In this document: in pieces, positions 1 through 12,900 of the stretch
Layout: the number at the start of each line of letters is the position of its first letter
How positions within the stretch are numbered: position 1 is the stretch's first letter
DNA from: Acanthaster planci
Taxonomy: Eukaryota; Echinodermata; Asteroidea; Valvatida; Acanthasteridae
DNA length: 52,890 nt
Assembly: GCF_001949145.1 (NCBI RefSeq)
Contig: NW_019091365.1
Span: 1,957,743 to 2,010,632, forward strand
Reading direction: 5' to 3'
Notes under the pieces: generated by a model
Database searches by the model: none
What the model saw: only the letters and a program-made list of their open reading frames with translations
What the model was told of the DNA's origin: nothing
Translations under genes and position numbers: made by a program

Positions 1-589
1 CCTGTCATTTGGCATGTTTCGTTCCCCACCATCGTTTTTTTGTGTTGTCAGTTTTGACAGCTTAGAACTGTTTGAAACTCTAAAACCTTTGAAAAGAAAA
101 ATTAACTTTTTGAAAATCTCAAAGTTTTGGAAAGCCTCAAAATTATAGTGAACCAGTCACAAAGCCAGTGAATTACATTAAAATTACATTGAAACATTAA
201 AAAACCACAGTTGCCCACACAGTGGAATTTTCTTTGTATTCACGCATGTGTCGGATATAAATCACCCTTGAACCATATACGTTTCACACCTGTTCAATTT
301 CACTACTTTCCTAGCCTCAGTCAAGACGTCCAGTTCTGGTATGCAATGATGAACTGGTGGTTGCTATATCAGCACCCAGCAGTGTACACTAGTATCAAAC
401 ACCTTGATGATCTGGCAAAATCAAGAAGTTGCGCAGTGGGTCTAACTCCATTCAAATAGATGGAAATGAACGTGTACCTTAATTTGAAGAACAGAAGTCT
501 TCATCTTCTAATTGTGTTTGTTGGATCAGTCTGCATTGCCACTATAAAAAGTAACAATTATTTCTTCTGTTTTGTTTTACTTGTTCTAG
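1..589. other. Intron or upstream sequence, no supported gene
   Basis: AT-rich sequence ending in a pyrimidine-rich acceptor (tag at 587-589). An open frame from ATG 460 runs into the SRCR exon and its first 30 residues are hydrophobic, so a first exon with a signal peptide is possible. Against it, the residues just before the acceptor simply translate the polypyrimidine tract. I favour an intron. Confidence 0.5.
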
Positions 590-940
590 TGGAGAACCGA
601 ATACGGCTCATGGGCGGCAGCACTTACCTGGAGGGGCGAGTGGAGGTGTATCGTAACTTCACTTGGGGGACCGTCTGTGACGATGAGTGGGATCTGCAGG
701 ATGCCAACGTGGTGTGTCGGCAGCTGGGCTACAGAGCTGCGGTCTCTGCCCCAGGCCAGGCGCGCTTTTGCCAGGGCGCTGGACCCATAGTTTATGGCAA
801 CGTGAATTGCTTGGGGAATGAGAGCATGTTACATGCTTGCAGCCTGTCAACTTCACCTTCTAACTGTACTCATGCTAAAGACGCTGGTGTGGTCTGTGCT
901 CCAAACGGTCCAGCTCAGTCAACTTACAAAAAGTTCCAGG
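590..940 (+). CDS. Exon 1 seen: SRCR domain 1
   Basis: Starts VENRIRL and contains the SRCR hallmarks WGTVCDDEWD, VVCRQLGY, CLGNES and a final DAGVVC. Six cysteines fit a group B-like pattern missing one pair. Acceptor ctag and donor gtgggt at 941; phase 1 on both sides, as is usual for shuffled extracellular modules. The 862-base intron that follows shows nothing recognisable. Confidence 0.9.
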
Positions 941-3900
941 GTGGGTTATTTCATATACCTTTCCATTTTTCTCTACCAGAATATGCTTAAGTGTCCTCTC
1001 ATATTCATGTTTTTCAGTCACTATTCATCGTTACCACTGGAAATAGAAAATATGGGTCATAGCGAACAAAATACAAACATGAAATAGGTAATTTGTTAAC
1101 TCTAAATCGTGGAAGATTGCAGATCAAAAATGAAAATGTCTAGAAATGATGATATAACGATAGATACTGCCACTTTTGATTTTAGTCAAATTTTAAATGG
1201 GCCAGTGCCCCAAAATAGAGGGATTTCACATAAGCGCTGTCTGCGCATATCCGCATCGAAACCGAGGCTCTCTGTGTTGAACTTCGTCGCGTGTGCCCGC
1301 GGAGTCCACACAGTGCATGGAGTATCCGGTTCATAAGTGTGGCACCACTTCAGTTTAAACCACGTCCACTGTACAAGATACACGACCATCGCAGGTACGT
1401 TAGTTCGCGGTCAATTGTCGCTATTTTTCTTTGGATTTTACGTGTCGAGTGTTCCTGAAGACTCTTCCCCACACATTTTCAGCCTGAAAATTCTGAATTT
1501 AACATACCTTTATGTATTTTGTGTCTTGACTCCTTACTTTCAATCGACTGATCGTATTAAGAATTGAAGCTGACACATACAGCCTCGTTTTCAAACGCAG
1601 AAGTGCGCAGATTGGGATCCCTCTATGAGTTAAAGATGCTTGATTAAATTAAAATCAGATAACATCAAGCAATGATACTGAATCAAATACCAACCTAACG
1701 TTTTTTGTTGTTACCTGTATTGCAAGATTTCATGTTCTTTTACTGATCCGTGCCTGATGCCGTGTCATGGATCTCTGTTCTCATTTCGTCTGTCTATCTC
1801 AGTGGAGAACCAAATACGGCTTGTGGGCAGCAGCAGCTACCTGGAGGGGCGAGTGGAGGTGTATCATAACGGCACTTGGGGGACCATCTGCGATGATTCC
1901 TGGGATCTGCAGGATGCTGATGTGGTGTGTCGACAGCTGGGCTATGGAGCTGCGGTCTCCGCCCCTAAGGAGGCACTCTTTTGCCACGGCTCTGGACCCA
2001 TAGTTTACAGCAACGTGAACTGTGTGGGGAACGAAAGCATGTTACAGTCTTGCGACCTACTCACAAGCCACAACTGTGTTCATGATGAAGATGCTGGTGC
2101 CGTCTGCACTGCAAGTCACCCAACTGAGTCAGGTATGCGTGGTACCTTTTAAACAATTCTAGGGGGTCACCCGTTCTATCTGTAGTTGAAGTTATCCAAG
2201 TTTTCTTATCAAGAAATAGAAAAGCACGGTAAAAATGTCCAGTAAGCTGTTGTCACATCAGCAGTGTTTCCCTGATGGGTTTACATTTTCGTCATTCCTT
2301 AAGCACAACCCATTCTTCATGTGAATCAATGGGGAGGCTATGAGCTCCCGAGCTGGACCAAGAGAGGGTGCAATTTTCCTGGCAAGAGAGGCTCCTTTGG
2401 TGGGAACTGCACTTCACTGGTTCACAAGTGATGGTGAAATTTACATGTTGCGGTTGCGTCGTTACCAACAAAAATAAACACTCCCCACCAATATGGCTCT
2501 TTTCACGTGACAGGGAGGGGACGCTTTTGCTCAAGGTGGATAACTCGCTGTCCATTTCTAAAGGCAAAACTGACGGGTTAATTTTGTCCCATCTGTTTTT
2601 TGACAGCAAATGTAAACAACATAAATCACTCAACCTTTTCTTTCAAACTGCAGCCTGCAGCGTCAATTCGCAAGTCTTGAATGTTCTTGAGTGTTAAAAC
2701 ACTTGTAGAAGTTTATAACCAGATGGGAGACACTACTGATGTGACTGGCACCTTTCGATTACCATATATTGTGTCATAGAGACTTATTCAGGGAGATACA
2801 TTTTGTTTGGTGAAACCACACTCAAGTGAGCATCGTAAAAACCCATGCGTGCTTGCAAGTTGGTAAACGTGTGTTTGTTGAGCCGTGTAACATGTGCAAA
2901 CCATCTCCTTCACATGCGCGGTGCCACCTTGGTAATGGCTTCTCATGAAAATTGCTGAATCTGCCAGTAAAAATGGAGACAATGTATCACAGATGCTGTC
3001 TCAGTTTATCTCGACTAATTTAATAACGCCAAACCAAAGTTGAAAATGCTCGATTTACTCAATTTCACGTGACATGTTGGAAATCCAAGAAATAAGCACT
3101 GAATAAGATGAAACGGTCATATTAAATCCTAAATTAACTTTGTTTTCATCTTACAACTGTCACTCTCAGATATTTTTCTCTTGTCATTTGCAGTTTCCTG
3201 TGCTGAGTGTCACAATGCCACAAGTGCCTTGTCCTTCCATGTGGGCACCGATGTGTACCTGCTGGTGGGCGTCAGCAGCTACCCCTACTCCAAGGATCCT
3301 GGGAATTTCTTCAAGATGACTCTCCTTTACATGGATACCGATGACCCTGTGGTTGTGGAGAGCCTACAGCTGGAAGCTAAGATTGACGAATTAGATGTGA
3401 GATCTTGGTAGATTTTAAGCTGTAAAAATGTTTTGGCCAAACTTTTTTGTAAAGGTGCTATATGCAACCGCGCTCTTGCATGCATTTTGACTTGGACTTT
3501 CAAAAAGTTGACAAAACTTGGTCTTAATAAAATACGATAAATATAATTCTGCATTTCATACCCATAAACAGGCCACAGAGGCACTGATTAACACTTGCCC
3601 ATTAAAAGTTGTTTCTTGCATAAAGACGTGCAAATTTGCATCCATTTTATTTATACCTATATGGAAAATGACGTTTTGATCAAAGGATTGAAGATCTCAG
3701 CTTCCGCTTTGCAGTCTGACTTTAAGTTGAATTCCTGCCCGTCAGGCCTACAATCATGATTGACCGGGTCAGTGTGTGTGACACAATTCTGCTTTCATCG
3801 GCTGCCTAAGTTGATTAATCCTGACAGACCTGCGCGCAATATTTTTTCTCTTACTCTAGAACAAAACCAACAGTTTGAATGCCTCGCTGGCAGGAGCTGA

Positions 3901-6900
3901 CAAAATCATTGCGAACAGCGTGACCAAGGACGGCCATGAGGAAATCCGGGGCGTGAAGACATTTACGGAAGTTGATATCAAAAAGGCCGAGGTGGAAAAT
4001 ATTAACGTAGATGGTGAGAATAATGGCACACCTTGTGAAGTTTTTAAGCAGCAAGTATAATAGATTTATGACCTCATATTTCTGCCTTATGCAGGGATGT
4101 GAGGATGTAGCTTTTCAGCTGATTTCAGAGGATTTATGTGTAGATATTTACTGTGATTATGGGCTTTTTTGTGCACACCCTGCATGGTACAAAATTAAGG
4201 AAATTTGTTAAGAGTTTTTTTGTTAGCTGATATCAAGTTTTCTTGTAAGTAGTCGCTCAATCCCCTGCTTGTAACTCCTTAATTTCTGTGGAGGATTGAT
4301 TTCATTTTCTTTTCCTTTTCAGATGCTTATATTTATGCGCCAAGACCAACAGGAAATGAGAGCCTGGGCTATGTTGTGAACAAGTCCTTGGCGCAGCGGA
4401 AAGAGATTGAAGATTTCCTGGATTTCTTAAACAGTAGGCTTGTATCAAGATTTCCATGGGATTATGAAGCATAGTTGACTGCACTGTGAAATTTAAACTC
4501 TTGTTTGGCCGTGAAAGTATTGTTAGAAACATTCACAGTGCTATTAGTGCTCGGCCTGTGCCAAATATACGAATAGTTCAATCTTTGATCAACTTTTTAT
4601 TATTCAAATTCCATCTCGGGAATGTTCTCCAATCCTCATGTTGAGCAGGTTAATTAGTGATGGCCTTCTGTCCCTCTCCTGCAGATGTGGTGACACTAAA
4701 CACCACCCAGACCATCACTGGGGTCAAGAATATCACCAGTGTGACCATCCAGGGTGCGCTCAACACGACAGTATTCAGCACAAGGGTCTTTGACGGCGTC
4801 AACATCGATGAGCTGAACAGAGAAGCTTTCAGGTAGCTTCAATTCCTCCGATCCCTTCATTCTCTGACATTGTACTGTACACAGATGTTACCAATAGTTT
4901 ACAACATGTGAATCTGTTTGGAATCTTTAAGCACACCACATGAGGACAATATTTTGTCTCCAGGAGAGGAGAACATTGCAAAGTTAAAAACTGCAAAGGT
5001 GCAAAAATTGACTGAAACAGGTTTGTCAGCAGTTTAAGCCTACTGTTCTGGAGCTATATAGCTTTTAAGTGATACACGATTCAGATCTTATTCTTTCAAT
5101 CTTATCTATGAACTTTACAGAACTGCAAGGCTTTTCAAGGATAATTTTGGTCGTCTTTTGGGGAAAAACTGTTGAATACAATATTTAACATTTTCAGGTG
5201 AGATTGTACATGCCCAGCAATTATTCCAGGTTTAAATCACCACATTTTTGCAACCCTGTTGATGCACCATGTTAGTCTTGTGGAAAACACTAAGACAATA
5301 TGCAAAAAATTGTCCGGAGCAGATGTAAGGTATCAGCCCACGGAAGAGCTCCTGATTTGTTCCCAGATGAAGCTTTTGTTTTGTAGCTCAGAGTTTAAAT
5401 TGGCCAAGCAGTGCTTTCTGTTGAGTAGCTCCAAGTCTGGCTCTGGTCTCATTGAATGTATGATTGATTCCATATGCTGTAGGTTGAATGTACCAAACCA
5501 AGTCATCAATGGAGAACTCACATTTAGCGAGAACTTAACATCCACGGAGAGCATCGGTCTTGACAGTGGGCATCTGGTGAATGATGTGGATCTATCGGAA
5601 GATGTCGTTCTTATCACTAGCCCTCAGACAATCACAGGTTACTTGAGTCATTTCTCTTGTCAATGAGGCAGCATCTCAAAAGTAGGAATGCTGTATCGAC
5701 GACAGCATTGTTCATTCTAATCGGGGACACTCACCACTCCAACTGAGAACAATACATCTCCCTGATTGGGACCAGGGGTCTATGTGAGCAGGGACACTTT
5801 GGAACAGTGTGCTCATTATTGGAACATAACAAATTCCCCCCAGGAGCACATGTTGGTCCCTGAAGGAGCGCTCAGGCAGAAATAGGAACATTCCAAATTT
5901 AGAGACACTCCCTCAAATGGATACTTTTAATTTTCATTGCAATTGTTAACTCTTCGTCCTGAGTCCTCAGAGCCCTGAATACAAATTTCGTACAGAGGAA
6001 ATCAAGCTGTTGCATTTTGTTTCCATACATGTCTTCTGTAATGAAGCTTGGGATGTGTTGACTGAGTGCTTTCAATGAGTGGGAATATGTGCTTTGACGC
6101 ATAGAGTGACATAGATATAAGCAAATATTTCCAAATAGACTTTTGGCTTGGATGCAGTGTCATGTGTTTAGACACTTTCAGCATATTTTTTTCAGATTCT
6201 GCACTGAGATTTTAAAAAGTCCAACTACTTGGACTAGACTGCCTTGTTTTTCTTGCGTGATATTGCACCCACGTACCTGTACTTGGCGGGCTCAGAAAAA
6301 TCTACTACAGCTCGGTAAATATCTGACAGATTTGACCCTGTCATGACATGTCAACTCACTATAGAAACTGTAAACTTCTGTCTCAAACCAGAGTGTAGCC
6401 TGATAAACAGAAATTTTCACAGAACCAAACCAGGAATGGATCTATTCAGGATTGTTTTTAATCAATTTGGCACATAGAGATTTGGCACAAGTTTGGAATC
6501 TTAAACAATTTGTAGCACCAAGCACATAAACTCCAACCAGTAAAGGCTAGAGAAACCGAGAAAATCTTTGAGTTTTAGCAGTCTTTTTGTTTTTGAGCTG
6601 TTGCATATATATTCCTAGAAATAGCAAATTTAGATCAGTTGATAAATTGATTGGATCCTAATCTATAATTCACAGGAATGAAGACTATTCAACAGAATAT
6701 GAGCATAGAGAATGACATGGTCCTACACACAGGGGTCCTTCTCAATGACATTGACCCGTCAGACCAGCTTGTAACTTTGTCCGGCTCTCATGTAATAACA
6801 GGTAAACACACAAAGAAACCACTGGCCATGAAACTCATTTTCTGTGGTGAGGACCTCAGATCTTGAGGTTGGAACCCTAACACAGGCACTGGGTGCTTTT

Positions 6901-9900
6901 TTTTCTGTGAACAACTGAATTCTGTGGACCTGAAGGAACTGAAGACAGCACTTTCAAACTGTCCTTCCTTAATTAATGTTAAATTGCACCTATCGCTTGC
7001 TTTAATTGATTTGCTATTTGCATAACAGTGATTGAAATCTTAATCTTAGTTAATTGTTCCTGTAAATTCATTATCCCCTTTTGAAGAAAAGGGTACTTTG
7101 ATCTTTTTTGAACAGAGGCATTCAGACCGTTTTTGGTTGCATGACTTAAAATATTCCTTAACAATAAATGCTGCAAGTGAACTTTTGGTCCCAAGAAATT
7201 TTCACATTATGATAATATTTCATTGATTGTTCTAGAAATGTGTGCAGTTGTTGTCTGACTTCAGCAGATCCAGATATTGAACTGTCGTTTTCCTCCAATT
7301 TTTGTCATACCCTAACAGGTCAGCTGAATTTCACAGATGTCATCCACATTGACGGTGACATTGTTACCGATGGCACCATAGATGGTGTCACTGTCAACAG
7401 CCTGTGCGGTGATGTCATGACTAAGTCAACAAACCAAACAGTCTCAGGTGAGATGTGGTTGGTTGACAAGGTGAACGAATAGGACATAGGGACGTGGTGT
7501 CTTTGCAAGTATTTAGTAATTTTTTAAATCTTCATCGAGAGATATTTCTGGAATGTCTTTGTCCCACAGGTCCGATTATCTTTCTGCAGCCTCCAGTATT
7601 TGACACAGATGTTGTCTACGGCGGTTTACTGAGACAGGTCAACATGACTCGTCTTGCTGATGAAGCAGTGAGGATCAACCAAGGCACTAAGGTGAGTGGA
7701 TTAAATAAGTGGATTGTGAGTTGATTGTAAGCTGATAGTTGACCTTGACAAAGATCTACTGTTTGATTTGTGGAGTGCATGCTCATGTGGTTGGTTGTTG
7801 ATCTCCATGAGACAGCCAAGTTATCATGCTTTGTTGATCAGCGTGGAGATCAGCTAATCTGCAAAAATGATTGAGCCAGAGGTGGACTTTGCAGTCAGTG
7901 GGTAATTGGGAAATAGGCTTGACTCCTTGGCTGTTTATAAGTTAGTAATGTTGGTGAACAAGTTAATTGTCACCAACACTCCTTTCAGTGGAAAGTTGAA
8001 AAAGATCAGCTGAGGAAATATTGCAGGAAAGCTGCATCTGCTCATTGAGATAATAAGGGGATTCGGTGTAGCAGCCAGTCAAAGAGAATCGTCACCATCT
8101 GGAACTTGTAGCTGACTTCCCCAAACAATCTCTGGTAGTCAGCGTAGATCAGAACACATTGGCCAATTTATATTAAAAGAACATTCAAAGCCCCATCTTG
8201 ATCGTTGTTCAGATCGCAGGAGCAAAGACATTTATGGATGATGTCTCAGTAACAGGAAACGTCATCGTGGACGGCCTCGTCACAAACATCGATCTGCAGC
8301 AGGATGTGGTGCAGTTGGCAGGTAGAAGGGTCAAATATCTGGGGATCACATATCAAAAAAAAATATCAATTTGCCTTGGAGAAAGATTCTGGTAGGATTG
8401 AAATGTCAAGCCCTCTTACTTTGTTTTGCTTATGCATCTTAGGTCAATGTAATAGTCAGCAGGTAGTTCTCAGCAGTGTTTGTATTGTACATTTCAGAAA
8501 ATATCACACGGAAACACTGAAATAACACCAATTGTCATTATCTGTGCAGCAGGCTAATTCAAAGGATTTGGCTTGTTGAAAAACCAGTTCTTCTTTTTTT
8601 AAACATTTTTGGCCATTCCTTGTTTGATAGGATTACCCCCTGGCCATTGACAAAGAACCGATGCTGATCAGACTGTGTATGATGTCACATAAAACTGATT
8701 GCCCAGTACATGAATTGCATGCACAACACTTTTGTATACGCGATTGCCTTTCGTCTCTTGCCTGTACATGAAATGCCCGCAGTTGCTGGTAATCTGACTG
8801 GCGCGAGGGTGTTTGGAGGGCTGGTTGAGATGGCGGGAGTGGTCAACATCACTGGCACAGTCAATGGGCTGGATCTCTCCCAGGATGTCGTTACGCTCAA
8901 AGGTGAGTTCCACTGGAAGAATCTGTGTGAGAGATTGTTGGGATCAGTATCCTAAAAGGAGTGTTCAGACAAAGCTTGAGTCAGTGGGTTGAGCTTGTTT
9001 TGTTCTGAGGGCCCGTTGCAGTGCAAGCGGTGAAGGATATTCTACATGGTATAAAATATCAATAAAAATTGGTTTCCTGCTGGACTGTGAATGGACAAAT
9101 GGCGTGATTGTGCGATGAACTACTGTGTTGAGAAATCTGAGCAATTTGTTTCGTACCCCGCTGAGACTGCACATCCTGGCCAATCAGCAGTCGTGTTGGG
9201 CATGATGTCATGGACCGATTTGCATGGTTGAGCGCATCCTCGTCGCACATTTGATTCTCACTTTGTGGCACCTTTTTTTGTTGTGGAAAGTCAGCAACGT
9301 AATTCTTTGAATGCCGTACAAGTTTCCATTTTCAGTGTCAAAATTATGGCATTGCATATGACTTTCTATAACTGCATTTTGTTACCATTTGTCTGTCTAA
9401 CTGAGCCTTGTAGTTTTGTAACGCCTCAGTTCTCTTTGTCCAAGAAGTTATCATGGTTGGTCACTCATTCTGTGTCTGTCACGGTTCAGAATCATCTGTC
9501 CTGCATTTTTTCCTTTTGTAGGTGACCACGCTATTCAAGGAAAAAAGACCTTTGTGGATGGTATATCGGCCGCTAAGAATATCAGTGTAACAGGTACAGT
9601 GGACACGGTGGACCTGTCCACATGGGCCAGCAATGTCATGACCCTGTCCACCAACCAGACTGTGCAGGGTAAGCCAAGAGGTTTATTCCAATCTTCCAAT
9701 TCAGAATGTTTATAGTCCTTGCTGAGGAACCATTAGACCTGTGGGGGTGGAAGGAGGTCAGTGAATGAAAGAGACGGCCGTACAAAGAAGCAGTGTTAAC
9801 TCACCATCTCTCCTTAACTTGTATGAGAAAGCCAAGAGAAATCGACGTCATGAGACATTTGCAGGGGAATCCCCCGATTTGAAATGTGCTTAACTTGTGT

Positions 9901-12900
9901 CCATGAGCATTTGCATTGTGAAATTCTGATGTGACGTCACAAACTTGCATTCATGGTCACTTTTCTGTGTAGTGCAGATCGGCCTTTTGGTGGGACAGGT
10001 TCAGGTATTTTGACCATTGAAGTGTAAGCTAGCCAGCAGCATGAATTCAGCAGGACTGACATTTTCTGACAGGATGGATAGGCGGTGTCAGCATTTAGGG
10101 TTTTGGCTGGCAAATTTGACATAACAGCAAAGGTGTTAGTAACCGGCACATTAATAATGCAAAATACAGTGTTGTCACTCTGGTACATTATTTCTAGCCA
10201 TGTCATGAGGATTAACCCTAACAGTCCCAAATCCCCCGATTTCAATATAATTTTACATACACCCTAGGGGGTTAGGGTTAAAGCCAAATGTATGAATATT
10301 CACCATTAGGAGACAGTGGTGACTTGTAGACGGTATCTTGGTATTTTACATTTTGTAACATATCAATTACATCGCAAACGTTTTATTGGCCAATGATGTT
10401 AATGACTATGATTGCTCTGTTTTTAGGCCCACTGGTCTTCACCAACGACACCAACATGAGAGCTAGCCTCAACGTAACTGGCTTGATCAACGGCATTGAC
10501 TTGCAGGCCATGTATCGTGATACATTCTTCAAGACGTCTGACCAAGGTAAGCCTGGTCATTTCTTGCTATCCCAATGTCCTATCGGATTATTGTTCATCT
10601 ACACTGATTATTAGATTTGCTGGCTTAAAAGTCGCCGGTGATTGAAAAATCAGTGAAATGGTCAAAACTTTCAAGATTGAGATTTTGACTCCTGGTCACT
10701 GGATTGTAAAACTTTCATTGCCACCCTGAAACCTTTATAATTAGCGTTTCCATTTTCTTTGGTAAATCGTTGAGTATGGCCCATCTGCTGCTCATTTATT
10801 TTAGGAATAAAAAAATCTTCACGTTTCATTTTCTTTATATTTATAGAGTGAAATTCCAGTTTAAAAATTTTACCCTGTTAAATAAAATGGAAGGCTTCAT
10901 GCATTCCCTGAAATTGTCGAGAATTCCCTCGCCATTTAATTTGATAGCCATTTATCCCTCGGAAGTTCTCCATTATCTTTGGAAATTGAACATTACACGT
11001 CAAGAAGATTGACTTGGATTTCAGTTTCATTATTTTCCTCTATTGAATTTTTCCCTTCTGCAGTGCAAATTATCAGTGGCAACAAGACATTCATGAAGCC
11101 TTTGACGGTCACAACAGGTCACATTGCCATCGAGGGACTTATCAACGGTTTAAACATGACCGAGGACTACCTCAACAAGTTCTCTGATCAAAATGTGACA
11201 AGTAGGTTTGGTCAAGGGTTCCGCTCTACTTTGCAGAAAAATCTAGCTAGTGGTTCAACAGCCTTACCCATTTCTGTTGCAATCTGCTCAAAGCAATGGT
11301 TTATCCAATTGCGTACAAATTAGACAAAAGGTCTTCAGTGTAAAGCTTGTCATTCTACTTGTTTATTTTAAGTTTTCAGAGTTCAGTTTGTTCAACTGAA
11401 CATTTTCAGTTTCCATCAGACATTGTGCAGTTATTTTTTTAAAATATGGTGGTCCTTGTTTAATCTGGCTGGAGTGCTTTGCTTTGAACTTTATTTTGTT
11501 CATTTTTCACCCCTCAACAGGACAGAAAACCTTCGTGGATGGTTTCTCTGCAGATGGTGGCCTGAACGTGTCAGGATTGATTGCAGGTAATTGACCTGCT
11601 AGAGCTCTACGGCAACTCGCTACTCAGAGGTAGAGAGGCGCACCTGAAAGGGGAGAGGGTAAGTCAAGGTGTCCGAAATCAACCATAGGCAATTTAGACC
11701 TTTGTACATGTTCCGGAATTGATATTTGTTTTTTTTAATCATCCGTTCCTAAAGCAGTTTCAGGGCTGTGCTTGTCCACTTTATTCATGCACACATATTG
11801 CCGCATATCCTTGACTGTATCCTGTTTTAATTACCTTGGAAGAGTGAGGCCCAGTGGTGAGGGTTTGTGACTCGGGTTACTCAGTCCTCTCTTGCCGCTC
11901 TCCGCCCAGGTGTATTATCGGGAACCAGTATTGGCTGGGAAGCAGCCTGTGATGGACCAACATCTCATCCTGGTGGGATGAAATGTTCTCAGTCATTTTG
12001 TGCTGCTGAAACAGGAGATAAATGGTGGCTGCAGTGGGCAATGACAGACTTTTACTGTCCCGTTTCCCTGGTACTTTTAGTCTGTCCCAGTTTTAAACTT
12101 TGGGCTATAATTTTGTTTTACTTTGAAATTCCTGAACCATATCTAGTTTCCCAGCTGTGCAAAACTAAGATCACAACATTAGACCTGTTACTTTTATGAT
12201 GAAAACAGTAGTAAAGGTAGTTAGTATAGACCAATGTGACCCCTGACCCTTGACTGACTCCTAGTCTAGTATAGACCAGTTTGACCTTGACTTTCGGTAA
12301 CGAGTTAGTAGGTAAGGGGTCACGACTTCTGGGTCAGGAGAGGTCAGTGGGTGAGCGGTAAAAAGGTCAAAGGTGTGTAGGTGTGAAGTGTAAGCAGGTA
12401 AGAGGTTGACAAACGATGGGGGACACAGCCGCGGCAATGGTCAAGGAGGTAAGGGGGCGTTGTTGCAGGAAAAAGCAAAACTAAAAAAAGAAAAGCGAAT
12501 GAACTTACCCCGAGCTTGCTGTGCGATGTGCCTCGTACTCCGAAGTTGATGTTCAACACAAACACATAGACTGACACAACCATGGACAAGGGAGTTATCT
12601 CTTTTTGAATATTTGTGACCCTCGGTGGGGTCTCTCGGAGAGGCCCCAAAAATCCGAAGCTTTCATTTCAACCTGAGAATGAAAAACTTCAAGGAAGCAG
12701 GGATCTCCAACGAGGAGACGATGAAGCGGAACAACTCCCAGTCTTCCATCGTCGATTCATCCGGCTTCTTGGTGGCTGACTGGAGCTCCTTCTTGACTGC
12801 CCACCCTGCCAGCTCTTTCAAGGTCAAAAGAGACCGTGACGACAGAGACTGACGGGTTGGGCACTCAATGTCGACCCATCCAAGTCTGTGCGCCAAGTAG

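Noticed and set aside
211-459. 82-codon open frame at the window start
   Set aside because: No domain, no splice sites in phase with the SRCR exon, and composition like intron.
11867-12199. 110-codon open frame in intron 16
   Set aside because: No similarity and would not fit the phase between exons 16 and 17, which already agree.
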